Source: Enterobacter chengduensis (GTDB lineage Bacteria > Pseudomonadota > Gammaproteobacteria > Enterobacterales > Enterobacteriaceae). From it: a stretch of DNA of 64,000 nucleotides. The notes under the pieces were generated by a model. That model saw nothing but the letters and a program-made list of their open reading frames with translations, was not told where the DNA came from and did no database searches. Of this stretch, positions 7,682-17,588 are shown in pieces. The first letter of the stretch is position 1. The number at the start of each line of letters is the position of its first letter. The DNA is taken from contig NZ_CP043318.1 in assembly GCF_001984825.2 (NCBI RefSeq), forward strand, positions 2,418,001 through 2,482,000, given 5' to 3'. The translations under genes were made by a program, and so were the position numbers.

Positions 7682-10600
7682 ATGACAGAACAACAAAAAT
7701 TAACCTTCCCGATGCTCCTGCAACAGCTTGATGCCCTGACGCTGCGCGACAAACAGCGCTTTGCCCGCCGTCTGCACGGCGTGAAGAAGGTTAAAAATCC
7801 TGATGCACAACAGGCCATTTACCAGGAGATGGCGAAAGAGATTGAACAGGCGGCAGGGAAGGTTGTGCTGCGCGAAGCCGCGCGTCCGGCGATTACCTAC
7901 CCGGAAAACCTGCCCGTCAGCCAGAAAAAGCAGGACATCCTTGAGGCCGTCCGCGACCACCAGGTGGTGATCGTCGCGGGGGAAACCGGTTCAGGCAAAA
8001 CTACCCAGCTGCCGAAAATCTGCATGGAGCTGGGGCGCGGGGTGAAAGGCCTGATTGGCCACACCCAGCCGCGTCGTCTGGCGGCGCGCACCGTCGCGAA
8101 CCGTATTGCCGAAGAGCTGCAAACGGAGCCGGGCGGCTGCATCGGTTACAAGGTGCGATTCAGCGACCACGTTAGCGATAACACCATGGTCAAGCTGATG
8201 ACGGACGGTATTCTGCTGGCGGAAATCCAGCAGGACAGGCTGCTGATGCAGTACGACACCATCATCATCGATGAAGCGCACGAGCGCAGCCTGAACATCG
8301 ACTTCCTGCTCGGCTACCTGAAAGAGCTGCTGCCGCGTCGTCCGGATCTGAAAGTCATCATCACCTCCGCGACCATCGACCCGGAACGCTTCTCAAAGCA
8401 TTTCAACAACGCGCCGATTATCGAGGTGTCAGGACGCACGTACCCGGTAGAAGTGCGCTATCGCCCGATTGTCGAGGAGGCGGACGATACCGAGCGCGAC
8501 CAGCTGCAGGCCATTTTCGACGCCGTTGACGAGCTGGGCAACGAAAGTGCGGGCGACATCCTGATCTTCATGAGCGGCGAGCGCGAAATCCGCGATACCG
8601 CCGACGCGCTCAGCAAGCGCGACCTGCGGCATACGGAGATCCTGCCGCTGTACGCCCGTCTGTCGAACAGCGAGCAAAACCGCGTCTTCCAGCCGCACGG
8701 CGGGCGGCGCATCGTGCTGGCGACCAACGTGGCGGAAACCTCGCTGACCGTACCGGGGATCAAATACGTGATCGACCCGGGCACGGCGCGCATCAGCCGC
8801 TACAGCTACCGCACCAAGGTGCAGCGGCTGCCGATTGAGCCGGTTTCTCAGGCGTCCGCCAACCAGCGTAAAGGCCGCTGCGGCCGCGTGTCGGAAGGGA
8901 TCTGTATTCGTCTCTATTCCGAAGACGATTTCCTGTCGCGCCCGGAGTTTACCGACCCGGAAATTCTGCGCACCAACCTGGCGTCCGTTATCCTGCAGAT
9001 GACCGCCCTGGGGCTGGGCGACATCGCGGCGTTCCCGTTCGTGGAAGCGCCGGACAAACGCAACATTCAGGACGGCGTGCGCCTGCTGGAAGAGCTGGGG
9101 GCGATTACCACCGACGAGCAGGCGACGGTCTACAAGCTGACGCCGCTGGGTCGTCAGCTCAGCCAGCTGCCGGTCGACCCGCGCCTGGCGCGCATGGTGC
9201 TGGAAGCGCAGAAGCACGGCTGCGTGCGCGAGGCGATGATCATTACCTCGGCGCTCTCCATTCAGGATCCGCGCGAGCGTCCGATGGACAAACAGCAGGC
9301 GTCAGATGAAAAGCACCGTCGCTTCCACGACAAAGAGTCCGATTTCCTCGCCTTCGTGAACCTGTGGAACTACCTCGGCGAGCAGCAGAAGGCGCTCTCC
9401 TCGAACCAGTTCCGCCGCCAGTGCCGCGTGGACTTCCTCAACTACCTGCGCGTGCGCGAGTGGCAGGATATCTACACCCAGCTGCGCCAGGTGGTGAAAG
9501 AGCTGGGTATTCCGGTGAACAGCGAGCCGGCGGAGTACCGCGAGATTCATATCGCGCTGCTGACCGGCCTGCTGTCCCACATTGGGATGAAGGACGCCGA
9601 AAAGCAGGAGTATACCGGCGCGCGTAACGCCCGTTTCTCCATCTTCCCGGGTTCCGGCTTGTTCAAGAAGCCGCCGAAATGGACCATGGTCGCGGAGCTG
9701 GTGGAAACCAGCCGCCTGTGGGGGCGCATTGCAGCGCGAATCGATCCGGAATGGGTGGAGCCGGTGGCGCAGCACCTGCTAAAACGGTCGTACAGTGAAC
9801 CGCACTGGGAGCGCGCGCAGGGCGCGGTGATGGCGACCGAGAAGGTGACCGTTTACGGCCTGCCGGTGGTGGCCGCGCGCAAGGTCAACTACAGCCAGAT
9901 CGATCCGGCGCTCAGCCGCGAGCTGTTTATCCGCCACGCGCTGGTGGAGGGCGACTGGCAGACCCGCCACGCCTTCTTCCGTGAAAACCTCAAGCTGCGC
10001 GCCGAGGTGGAAGAGCTGGAGCATAAATCGCGTCGCCGCGACATTCTGGTGGACGACGAGGCGCTGTTCGAGTTTTACGACCAGCGGATCAGCCACGACG
10101 TGATTTCCGCCCGCCACTTCGACAGCTGGTGGAAGAAGGCCAGCAAAGAGACGCCGGACCTGCTCAACTTTGAAAAGAGCATGCTGATTAAGGAGGGGGC
10201 GGAGTCGGTCAGCAAGCTCGACTACCCAAACTTCTGGCATCAGGGCAACCTCAAGCTGCGCCTGACCTATCAGTTTGAACCGGGGGCCGACGCGGACGGC
10301 GTGACCGTCCACATTCCGCTGCCGCTGTTAAACCAGGTCGACGAGAGCGGTTTCGAGTGGCAGATCCCCGGGCTGCGCCGCGAGCTGATCATAGCGCTGA
10401 TTAAATCGCTGCCGAAGCCGGTGCGCCGTAACTTTGTGCCCGCGCCAAATTACGCGGAAGCGTTTTTGGGCCGCGTCACGCCGCTGGAGCTGCCGCTGCT
10501 GGACGCGCTGGAGCGCGAGTTCCGCCGCATGACCGGCACCACCATCGACCGCGAAGACTGGAACTGGGATCAGGTGCCCGATCACCTGAAAATCAGCTTC

Positions 10601-11584
10601 CGCGTAGTGGATGATAAAAACAAAAAGCTGCTGGAAGGGCGTTCCCTGAGCGAGCTGAAAGAGGCGCTGAAGGGCAAGGTGCAGGAAACCCTCTCCGCCG
10701 TGGCGGACGACGGCATCGAGCAGAGCGGGCTGCACATCTGGAGCTTTGGACAGCTTCCGGAAAGCTACGAGCAGAAGCGCGGTAACTATAAGGTGAAAGC
10801 CTGGCCCGCGCTGGTGGACGAACGCGACAGCGTGGCGATCAGGCTGTTCGACAATCCACAGGAACAGCAGCAGATGATGTGGCGCGGGCTGCGTCGCCTG
10901 CTGCTGCTCAACATCCCGTCGCCGATCAAGTATCTGCACGAGAAGCTGCCGAACAAGGCCAAGCTGGGGCTGTACTTTAACCCGTACGGCAAAGTGCTGG
11001 ATCTGATTGACGACTGCATCTCCTGCGGCGTGGACAAGCTGATCCACGAGGCGGGCGGCCCGGTCTGGACGGAAGAGGGCTTTGCCCAGCTTCATGAGAA
11101 GGTGCGCGCGGAGCTCAACGACACCGTGGTGGAGATTGCCAAACAGGTCGAGCAGATCCTGACCGCCGTGTTCAATATCAACAAGCGCCTGAAGGGGCGC
11201 GTGGATATGACCATGGCGCTGGGGCTGTCGGACGTGAAGGCGCAGATGGCGGGGCTGGTCTATCGCGGCTTTGTCACCGGCAACGGCTTTAAGCGCCTCG
11301 GCGATACGCTGCGCTATCTGCAGGCGATCGAAAAACGCCTGGAGAAAATGGCGGTCGATCCGCACCGCGACCGCGCGCAGATGCTGAAAGTGGAAAGCGT
11401 GCAGCAGGCGTGGCAGCAGTGGCTCAACAAGCTGCCGCCTGCCCGCCGCGACGATGACGACGTGCAGGCGATCCGCTGGATGATCGAGGAGCTGCGCGTC
11501 AGCTTCTTTGCCCAGCAGCTCGGCACGCCGTATCCGATTTCGGATAAGCGTATCCTGCAGGCGATGGAGCAGATTTCCGGCTAA
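7682..11584 (+). CDS. hrpA: ATP-dependent RNA helicase HrpA (DEAH box)
   Basis: The protein is 1,300 residues, identical in length to E. coli HrpA. Helicase motifs are in order: Walker A GETGSGKTTQ at 100-109, DEAH at 197-200, SAT at 229-231, and motif VI (QRKGRCGR) near residue 399. A helicase-associated domain and the long HrpA-specific C-terminal region follow. It is a cytoplasmic 3'-to-5' RNA helicase; in E. coli it helps rescue collided or stalled ribosomes on mRNA. It is divergent from azoR with a 204-bp shared intergenic region. No frameshift is seen. Confidence 0.97.
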   Translation: MTEQQKLTFPMLLQQLDALTLRDKQRFARRLHGVKKVKNPDAQQAIYQEMAKEIEQAAGKVVLREAARPAITYPENLPVSQKKQDILEAVRDHQVVIVAGETGSGKTTQLPKICMELGRGVKGLIGHTQPRRLAARTVANRIAEELQTEPGGCIGYKVRFSDHVSDNTMVKLMTDGILLAEIQQDRLLMQYDTIIIDEAHERSLNIDFLLGYLKELLPRRPDLKVIITSATIDPERFSKHFNNAPIIEVSGRTYPVEVRYRPIVEEADDTERDQLQAIFDAVDELGNESAGDILIFMSGEREIRDTADALSKRDLRHTEILPLYARLSNSEQNRVFQPHGGRRIVLATNVAETSLTVPGIKYVIDPGTARISRYSYRTKVQRLPIEPVSQASANQRKGRCGRVSEGICIRLYSEDDFLSRPEFTDPEILRTNLASVILQMTALGLGDIAAFPFVEAPDKRNIQDGVRLLEELGAITTDEQATVYKLTPLGRQLSQLPVDPRLARMVLEAQKHGCVREAMIITSALSIQDPRERPMDKQQASDEKHRRFHDKESDFLAFVNLWNYLGEQQKALSSNQFRRQCRVDFLNYLRVREWQDIYTQLRQVVKELGIPVNSEPAEYREIHIALLTGLLSHIGMKDAEKQEYTGARNARFSIFPGSGLFKKPPKWTMVAELVETSRLWGRIAARIDPEWVEPVAQHLLKRSYSEPHWERAQGAVMATEKVTVYGLPVVAARKVNYSQIDPALSRELFIRHALVEGDWQTRHAFFRENLKLRAEVEELEHKSRRRDILVDDEALFEFYDQRISHDVISARHFDSWWKKASKETPDLLNFEKSMLIKEGAESVSKLDYPNFWHQGNLKLRLTYQFEPGADADGVTVHIPLPLLNQVDESGFEWQIPGLRRELIIALIKSLPKPVRRNFVPAPNYAEAFLGRVTPLELPLLDALEREFRRMTGTTIDREDWNWDQVPDHLKISFRVVDDKNKKLLEGRSLSELKEALKGKVQETLSAVADDGIEQSGLHIWSFGQLPESYEQKRGNYKVKAWPALVDERDSVAIRLFDNPQEQQQMMWRGLRRLLLLNIPSPIKYLHEKLPNKAKLGLYFNPYGKVLDLIDDCISCGVDKLIHEAGGPVWTEEGFAQLHEKVRAELNDTVVEIAKQVEQILTAVFNINKRLKGRVDMTMALGLSDVKAQMAGLVYRGFVTGNGFKRLGDTLRYLQAIEKRLEKMAVDPHRDRAQMLKVESVQQAWQQWLNKLPPARRDDDDVQAIRWMIEELRVSFFAQQLGTPYPISDKRILQAMEQISG

Positions 11585-11590
11585 GAGCCT

Positions 11591-11663
11591 TGCCCGGTGG
11601 CGCTGCGCTTACCGGGCCTACGGGGCGAAATGTAGGCCGGGTAAGGCGAAGCCGCCACCTGGC
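11591..11663. repeat. REP/BIME palindromic element after hrpA
   Basis: Inverted REP units (GCCCGGTGGCGCTGCGCTTA and GTAGGCCGGGTAAGGCGAAG) fill the space between the convergent hrpA and O-methyltransferase genes. The hairpin followed by TTTTTT at about 11664 may also help terminate hrpA transcription. Confidence 0.8.
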
Positions 11664-11668
11664 TTTTT

Positions 11669-12328
11669 TCACCCGTTCACCATCGCCAGCGTAAACCCAT
11701 CCCACCCCTTAACCCCCACCGTTTGCAGCGCGGTGGCGGTTAAGCGCGGGTTATCTCCAGTCATTTCGATAAAACGCCGCACGCCCTGTACGCGCGCGTC
11801 GTCGCTTTGCCCGTTAACGACTTCACCCTCGCGCACCACGTTATCGCCGATAATCACCGTGCCGGGGCGGGAGTAATGCAGCGCCCATTCCAGATAGCCG
11901 GGATTATTGGGCTTATCGGCATCAATAAAGATCAGGTCGAACGGCGGAACGTCACCGAAATTTTCGAGCGAGCCCAGCGCCGGGCCTTCAATCAGTTCAA
12001 TGCGATCGTTCAGCCCCGCGAGGTGAATATTCTGACGCGCCACGTCGGCATGCCTCGGGTCGGCCTCGAGCGTGATCAGCTTGCCGTCCGGCGGCAGGGC
12101 GCGCGCCATCCAGATTGAACTGTACGCGCCCAGCGTGCCGATCTCGAGAATGCGTTTTGCCTGCGTCATGCGCACTAACAGCGCCAGCAGCTGCCCCTGA
12201 TTGGCCGCCACGTCGTGCTCGGGCAACCCGGCGCGCTTGTTGTTTTCCAGGACCCGATCCAGCACGTCATCGTCAGGAATAAGCGAAGAGATCATGAAAT
12301 TATCTACTGCAGACCACTGTTGTTGCAT
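11669..12328 (-). CDS. Class I SAM-dependent O-methyltransferase (COMT-like)
   Basis: This 219-residue protein has the CCoAOMT/COMT-type Rossmann fold. ILEIGTLGAYSSIW is the SAM-binding loop, with TLEADPRH following and FDLIFIDADK a metal/catalytic strand. It likely methylates a catechol or similar hydroxyl; the substrate is unknown. The start at 12328 (MQQQWSAVDNF) has AGGAG 9 bp upstream. The longer in-frame ORF to 12445 reads through an intergenic repeat and into the efflux gene, so it is rejected. It lies just downstream of the tripartite efflux operon, but a repeat separates them. Confidence 0.85.
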   Translation of the reverse strand: MQQQWSAVDNFMISSLIPDDDVLDRVLENNKRAGLPEHDVAANQGQLLALLVRMTQAKRILEIGTLGAYSSIWMARALPPDGKLITLEADPRHADVARQNIHLAGLNDRIELIEGPALGSLENFGDVPPFDLIFIDADKPNNPGYLEWALHYSRPGTVIIGDNVVREGEVVNGQSDDARVQGVRRFIEMTGDNPRLTATALQTVGVKGWDGFTLAMVNG

Positions 12329-12349
12329 AGAGTGACTCCTTGGATTTTT

Positions 12350-12384
12350 CTCTCTCCCTGAGGGAGAGGGTCGGGGTGAGGGGA
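12350..12384. repeat. GC-rich intergenic repeat
   Basis: CTCTCCCTGAGGGAGAGGGT then CGGGGTGAGGGGA is one of four related copies in the window (1181 partial, 12350, 17546, 63554). It can form a CTCTCCCT/AGGGAGAG hairpin. This type is common between genes of enterobacteria. Confidence 0.75.
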
Positions 12385-12401
12385 TCAGCGCGCAAGGCGG
12401 T

Positions 12402-13781
12402 TCACGCGCTCTCCCAGCCGCCGCCCAGCGCTTTATACAAATCAATCTGCGCCAGCAGCAGGTTATTTTTCACCTGCACCACGCTGGTCTGGACCGAGAA
12501 CAGCGTGCGCTGCGCGTCCAGCACGTCCAGATAGGAAGAATAGCCGTTGCGATAGCGATTCTGCGCAATGCGCAGCGTCTCCTGCGCCACATCCTGCTGG
12601 GCAAGCAGCTCGGTCAGCTGTTCCCGATAGCGCGAAATGGCGTCAAGGCTGTTGTTCACTTCGGCAAACGCGTTGCGCACGGTTTTTTCATAGGCGTACA
12701 GCGCCTGGTTTCGCTGGGACTGGGAAATATCCACCTGCGCATTCAGCGCCTGGCGGTTCAGCAGCGGGGCGAGAATACTGCCCCCGACGCTCCAGAGCTG
12801 AAGCGGGTTGTCCAGCAGGCCGGAAAGGGTGCGATCCTGAATCGATCCGGTGGCGGTCAGGTTGATCGACGGCAGCAGGCTGGCGCGCGACGCGGCAAGC
12901 GTGGCATCCGCCGCCAGCAGTTGGCGTTCGGCCTGAACGATATCCGGCCGACGGTTCAGAAGCGTAGAAGGCAGCTGCGACGGCAGCGCCAGCGGCGTAA
13001 GCGCCGCAAAGCTTTCGCTGCGCGCCACGTTGCCCGGGTTGCTGCCCAGCAGCAGGCTCAGGGCATTCTCCTGCTGTGCAATCTGGTGCTGCAGCACCGG
13101 CACCTGCGCCCGCGTCGAGCGCAGTTCGGAATCCGACTGCATCAGCTCCAGGCGCGAGGTGTAGCCCGTCTCAAACTGACGCTTCGCGAGGTTAAACGCC
13201 TCTTCGCGCGATTTCAGCGTGGATTCGGTCACGCGCAGCTGTTCGTCAAGCGAGAGCAGGGTGACATAGCCGGAGGCAACGGAAGACGCGACGGTCAAAT
13301 CCGCGGCGGCGGCGGCGGCTTTTTGCGCCGCCAGCGAGGCTTCGGCGGCATTGGCCGTGCTGCGGTTGACGCCCCAGATATCCACGTCGTAGCTCGCCGT
13401 CAGGCTTCCTCTGTACAGCGTGCCGTAGACCGGCAGCCCGGTCGCGGCGGATTGCGAACGGGCGCGCGTTCCCGTGACGCCCGCGTCGAGCGAGGGAAAC
13501 AGGCTGCCGTCGGCCGCAAACACCCGGGCCTGATACTCGTTAATGCGTTCCCGGGCGATCAGCACGTCGCTGTTGTGCCGTAGCGCCTGGTCCACATAGC
13601 GGTTGAGATGATTGTCGTGGAAGTTGCGCCACCAGAGCTGCTCCGTCGGGCTGGCAGGCCCGGCGTCGGCTCGCCACTGGGTGGGGATGTGCAGCGTCGG
13701 CTGCGCCGGCTTGACGTCGACGGACTGGCATCCGGCAAGCAGCACCGCCACGACCAGCGCGGCTATCGGGCGCAGGATCAT
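12402..13781 (-). CDS. TolC-like outer-membrane efflux lipoprotein (NodT/OprM type)
   Basis: This 459-residue protein has a lipoprotein signal peptide with lipobox LAGC, Cys18 being the predicted lipidated residue. It carries the duplicated outer-membrane efflux protein domain with long coiled-coil helices. It forms the outer-membrane duct of a tripartite pump. It is the third gene of an operon with an EmrA-like adaptor and an EmrB-like MFS pump; its ATG overlaps the adaptor stop codon by one base (TAATG), implying translational coupling. Export substrate unknown, probably lipophilic or aromatic compounds. Confidence 0.9.
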   Translation of the reverse strand: MILRPIAALVVAVLLAGCQSVDVKPAQPTLHIPTQWRADAGPASPTEQLWWRNFHDNHLNRYVDQALRHNSDVLIARERINEYQARVFAADGSLFPSLDAGVTGTRARSQSAATGLPVYGTLYRGSLTASYDVDIWGVNRSTANAAEASLAAQKAAAAAADLTVASSVASGYVTLLSLDEQLRVTESTLKSREEAFNLAKRQFETGYTSRLELMQSDSELRSTRAQVPVLQHQIAQQENALSLLLGSNPGNVARSESFAALTPLALPSQLPSTLLNRRPDIVQAERQLLAADATLAASRASLLPSINLTATGSIQDRTLSGLLDNPLQLWSVGGSILAPLLNRQALNAQVDISQSQRNQALYAYEKTVRNAFAEVNNSLDAISRYREQLTELLAQQDVAQETLRIAQNRYRNGYSSYLDVLDAQRTLFSVQTSVVQVKNNLLLAQIDLYKALGGGWESA

Positions 13782-14860
13782 TACTTCGCCTCCCGCGTAT
13801 CGATGGTCACCTGCACCGACATGCCCGGACGCAGCAGCGCGGAATCTTCTGGCTTGCCGAGCACCTCAATGCGCACCGGAATACGCTGGGCGATTTTGAC
13901 AAAGTTGCCGGTGGCGTTGTCCGGCGTGATGGCGCTGAACTCGACGCCGGTTGCGGGAGAGATGCTCTCCACGCGGCCCTGATACGCCCTGTCGTTCAGG
14001 GCATCGACGGTGAACTTCACCGGTTGACCGACGCGCAGCTCCGCGAGCTGGGTCTCTTTAATATTGGCGATAACCCAGTGCTGAGGGGGAACCAGAGTCG
14101 TGAGATGGGTTCCGGCGGTCACATAGGCACCAAGACGCACGGCGATCTGGCCGAGCTGGCCGTCACGCGGCGCCACAATGCGGGTGTTTTGCAGATCAAT
14201 CTGCGCCAGCTCCAGCGCGGCTTTGGCGTTTTCAACGTCCGCCTCCAGCGCGCCGCGATTGACGATTACCGTCTGCAGATCCTGACGCGACATCTCAAGC
14301 GTCGCCTTGGCCTGGTCGATATCGGCGCTGCCCTGGGCGGCACTGGCCAGCGCCGCGTCGCGTTCGCGAATGGAAAGCGAGCCGTCAGCCGTCAGGTCTT
14401 TTACCCGCTTTAAATCCGCCTGGGTTTTCAGGCTTTGCGCGCGGGCGTTTTTGAGCACGGCGTCATTTTTGGCAATGGTCGCTTCGGCGCTTTTGCGCTG
14501 CTGCAAGTTGTTATTGAGCGCGGCAATTTTCATCGCCAGCTGCGCCTCGGCCTGATGCACGCGCTGACGATAGATACGGTCATCAATCTGCAGCAGCAGG
14601 TCGCCTTTTTTGACCTGCACAAAGTCCTGAACATGGACCTCCGTGATATAGCCATTTACCTGCGGGCTGATAAACGTCGTTTGCCCGCGCACGTAGGCGT
14701 TATCGGTAAACTGCGCGTGGCGGGTGAACGGCGGCAGCTGCCACGCATAGAGGATCGCCAGCACGCCGACAATACCGATGGCGGCGGCGGTGAAAACGGA
14801 AACAATGCGCACATTTTTGCGGGTGTTGGCCTGCTCTTTGGCGGCATCCTGCTGACTCAT
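13781..14860 (-). CDS. EmrA-like periplasmic adaptor (HlyD/MFP family)
   Basis: This 359-residue adaptor has an N-terminal membrane anchor at about residues 20-42, then a biotinyl-lipoyl-like half (YITEVHVQDFVQVKKGDLL), a long alpha-hairpin at about 85-205 and the second lipoyl/beta-barrel half (PRDGQLGQIAVRLGAYVTAG). It bridges the MFS pump to the outer-membrane channel. GGAGAG precedes the ATG. It lies 22 bp after the pump gene and overlaps the channel gene by one base. Confidence 0.9.
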   Translation of the reverse strand: MSQQDAAKEQANTRKNVRIVSVFTAAAIGIVGVLAILYAWQLPPFTRHAQFTDNAYVRGQTTFISPQVNGYITEVHVQDFVQVKKGDLLLQIDDRIYRQRVHQAEAQLAMKIAALNNNLQQRKSAEATIAKNDAVLKNARAQSLKTQADLKRVKDLTADGSLSIRERDAALASAAQGSADIDQAKATLEMSRQDLQTVIVNRGALEADVENAKAALELAQIDLQNTRIVAPRDGQLGQIAVRLGAYVTAGTHLTTLVPPQHWVIANIKETQLAELRVGQPVKFTVDALNDRAYQGRVESISPATGVEFSAITPDNATGNFVKIAQRIPVRIEVLGKPEDSALLRPGMSVQVTIDTREAK

Positions 14861-14882
14861 AAACTCTCCAGAAATATTTCAA

Positions 14883-16535
14883 TTATTTGTTGCCGGTGGC
14901 GTTCTTCAGCGCCATACGGGCAGTAATGCGCAGGCGCAGCAAGCGCCATAAAATCCAGACCAGCGTGGCGGCAGCGATGCTCGCCGTCAGCAGATAAGTA
15001 TCGTTGTAGGCCAGAATATTCGCCTCCAGCGCGGTCACCGTTTGCAGCTGCGTAATCGCCTGCGTGCCCAGCAGCGAACTGTCGCCAATCAGGCTTTTAT
15101 ACATCTGGGTATAAAGCTGTATGCGCTCGTTGACCAGCGGGTTGAGCGTGGTGAGCTGGTCCGCCAGCAGGCTGGAGTGGTACTTCTCGCGCCAGGTCTG
15201 GAAGGTGCCGAGGATAGCGGATCCCAGCAGGCCGCCGAGGTTCTGGCTCATGCCAAACATCACCGAGAAGCTGACCAGGTTGCGCGGGTCGGCGATCACC
15301 CCGCCAATCGCGGCCAGCATGGCGGGCGCCAGGAAGAAGGCGCTGCCGAAGCCCAGCAGGAACTGGCTTACCATCAGCTGGTCCGGGCGGGTCAGATTAT
15401 TGGACTGGCTGTCCAGCAGCGAGGCAACAATCATCAGCGCCAGGGAGGTAATAATCGGCCACGCCAGCTTCGTGGGCTTGATGGTCAGACAGCTGGTGAC
15501 GATCCCGCAGACGATCCCGGCAAAAATGGACCACGCCAGGTGCGTCATCTGCTCGTTCTGCAACCCCACGTACTGCAGCCAGCCGATGACGCCGGTGTTT
15601 TGCTCTGCCAGCACGATACGGATCAGCAGCATGATCAGCCCCAGACGGACGATGCTGCCGCTCGACAGCCAGCGGGTATTCAGCAGCGGGTTGGCGCGGT
15701 TATGCTCAAAGACGATGGCCGCCACGATCAGCACCAGCGAGAGCGCCAGCGACCAGCCGATCCACGGCGCCTCGAACCACCAGTCAAGGCGGCCTAACGA
15801 GAGCACGGCGCAAAGCAGGGCCATTCCGGGTGCCATTAAAAAGAAGGTGATAAAGTCTTTTTTCTCGAAGACCTTGCGCCGGTCGCCCGGCGGCAGTTTT
15901 AAGGCTATCACGCAGGCCAGGGAGATCAGCGCCAGCCCCAGTTCGAAGAAATAGAGCCCGCGCCACTCGTCCAGCTGCAGCAGCTCGGTCGAAAACAGTC
16001 GCGCCAGCGGAATGGCGAGCGACGACCCGGTAATCCCGATGGTGAGCGCCTTCAGGCGGTGCTTCGCAGGCCACGCCTGGATCTGATAGTAAATCCCCAG
16101 CGAGCTGAGCGCGGCGGCCACCATCCCGTGCGCGGCGCGAACCATCAGCGCCGAACTGAGATCGTTCACGAACAGGTGGAAGAAGGTGACCAGCACGTAC
16201 AGCACCAGAAAACCTTCCGTGAAGGCGCGCAGACCGTACTGCTGGCGGAACTTGACCAGCAGCAGGTTGATGGAGATGTTGGTCATGACATAGACCGCGG
16301 GCAGCCAGGCGATTTCGGTCGACCAGGCCCCGAAGGTCCCCTGCAGGTTTTGCAGATTGGCGGTGACCACCGCATTTCCCAGCGCCCCCGTCAGGCACAC
16401 CAGCAGGCCAACCACGCCGTAGGCAATACGTTTTGGCGTACTGTGCTCGGGCGTGGAGGGCGAACCCAGCAGGGCGGGTTTCTCATGTGGCTGCCACTCG
16501 CGAGGAGCATAAGGATCGCGTTCGGGCAGGCGCAT
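14883..16535 (-). CDS. MFS multidrug efflux transporter, DHA2/EmrB-like
   Basis: This 550-residue inner-membrane protein has about 14 hydrophobic segments, consistent with the DHA2 (EmrB) drug:proton antiporter group. The first gene of the three-gene efflux operon, it begins after an AAGG ribosome-binding site. A polar N-terminal tail of about 30 residues (PERDPYAPREWQPHEKP) precedes the first helix. No divergent TetR or MarR regulator adjoins it, unlike many such operons; the next gene upstream is ydcF. Substrates not predictable. Confidence 0.88.
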   Translation of the reverse strand: MRLPERDPYAPREWQPHEKPALLGSPSTPEHSTPKRIAYGVVGLLVCLTGALGNAVVTANLQNLQGTFGAWSTEIAWLPAVYVMTNISINLLLVKFRQQYGLRAFTEGFLVLYVLVTFFHLFVNDLSSALMVRAAHGMVAAALSSLGIYYQIQAWPAKHRLKALTIGITGSSLAIPLARLFSTELLQLDEWRGLYFFELGLALISLACVIALKLPPGDRRKVFEKKDFITFFLMAPGMALLCAVLSLGRLDWWFEAPWIGWSLALSLVLIVAAIVFEHNRANPLLNTRWLSSGSIVRLGLIMLLIRIVLAEQNTGVIGWLQYVGLQNEQMTHLAWSIFAGIVCGIVTSCLTIKPTKLAWPIITSLALMIVASLLDSQSNNLTRPDQLMVSQFLLGFGSAFFLAPAMLAAIGGVIADPRNLVSFSVMFGMSQNLGGLLGSAILGTFQTWREKYHSSLLADQLTTLNPLVNERIQLYTQMYKSLIGDSSLLGTQAITQLQTVTALEANILAYNDTYLLTASIAAATLVWILWRLLRLRITARMALKNATGNK

Positions 16536-16738
16536 AACGTCGTTTACCTTAGAAATAATTGAATAATTAGCGGGCTAGCGATTCTACGTCTGCCGCAAAT
16601 GATAATTCAAGTGAATATGATTTACGCATGTTAATCAAATGTTGAAGGTCAGTTTAAGGAAAAAGAGCGGCCGGACGTCGCCGTTGTGTTGAGAAACTGA
16701 AGTCGTTACCCTGAAGAAATACAGAGAAGGAGTTCATC

Positions 16739-17533
16739 ATGGAGCAGACCCATTTCCCCATCCTGCCGGATGCCACCCTGGCGGCCATCAATACTATTGG
16801 TGAATGGCTGGCGCAGGACGATCTAAGCGGCAGTAGCCAGCAGTCGGACGTCGATGCGGTCATTCTGGCTGGAAACGCCGTTATCCCGACCATTGACGCG
16901 GCGTGCCGTATTGCGGCAGAAAAGCAGGTACCGCTGCTGATTAGCGGCGGCATCGGCCATTCGACCACGTTTTTATATGAAGCGATCCGCAAACACCCGC
17001 GTTACCACGCTCTACCGGTCACCGGGCGGGCGGAAGCGAGCATTCTTGCCGATATTGCCCGGGCGTTCTGGCAGATCCCCGAGGCGCGCCTGTGGATTGA
17101 AGATCGCTCCACCAACTGCGGAGAAAACGCCCGCTTTAGCTGGAACATGCTGAAACAGTACCGGAGAACAGGTGGACGAATGCTGGTGGTGCAGGATCCG
17201 ACGATGCAGCGCCGCACGGTGGCGACGTTTGCCCGCGTGTGTCGCGATGAGCCCGTTTCACCGCAGTGGGTCAGCCATCCAGGGTTTACGCCGACGCTGC
17301 AAAACGGAAAAGAGGGCGTGGAATTCAGCGAGGGCAACGCCGGACTGTGGCCCGTTGAGCGTTACCTTTCGCTGGTGATGGGGGAACTGCCGCGTCTGTA
17401 CGATGATGAGAACGGCTATGGCCCGGCCGGGCGGGATTTTATCGCGCACGTTGAATTCCCCGAGGCCGTCACCGCCGCATGGAAACAGCTGCAGCAGGAT
17501 CCGGTCCTGAAGGTGGCGCGAGAGATAACCTAA
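16739..17533 (+). CDS. ydcF: YdcF, DUF218-family protein
   Basis: This 264-residue DUF218 protein has the family's DAVILAGNAV strand near residue 38, a LLISGGIGHST loop and the STNCGENARF motif near 129. E. coli YdcF binds S-adenosylmethionine; its cellular role is not established. AGAAGGAG lies ahead of the ATG. Position between the hrpA region and gapC matches the E. coli order hrpA-ydcF-(aldA)-gapC-cybB, with aldA absent here. Confidence 0.9.
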   Translation: MEQTHFPILPDATLAAINTIGEWLAQDDLSGSSQQSDVDAVILAGNAVIPTIDAACRIAAEKQVPLLISGGIGHSTTFLYEAIRKHPRYHALPVTGRAEASILADIARAFWQIPEARLWIEDRSTNCGENARFSWNMLKQYRRTGGRMLVVQDPTMQRRTVATFARVCRDEPVSPQWVSHPGFTPTLQNGKEGVEFSEGNAGLWPVERYLSLVMGELPRLYDDENGYGPAGRDFIAHVEFPEAVTAAWKQLQQDPVLKVAREIT

Positions 17534-17545
17534 GCACGGCGCAAT

Positions 17546-17583
17546 CCCCTCGCCCCTTTGGAGAGAGGGTTAGGGTGAGGGGG
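17546..17583. repeat. GC-rich intergenic repeat
   Basis: CCCCTCGCCCCTTTGGAGAG then AGGGTTAGGGTGAGGGGG lies between the convergent ydcF and gapC genes. It is nearly identical to the copy at 63554. Confidence 0.8.
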
Positions 17584-17588
17584 GCATT

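Noticed and set aside
8429..11365. Antisense open frames of up to 345 codons within hrpA
   Set aside because: hrpA on the plus strand is full length with all helicase motifs; the antisense frames have no recognisable domains.
12329..12445. Longer start for the O-methyltransferase
   Set aside because: The extension translates an intergenic repeat and overlaps the efflux lipoprotein gene; AGGAG supports 12328.
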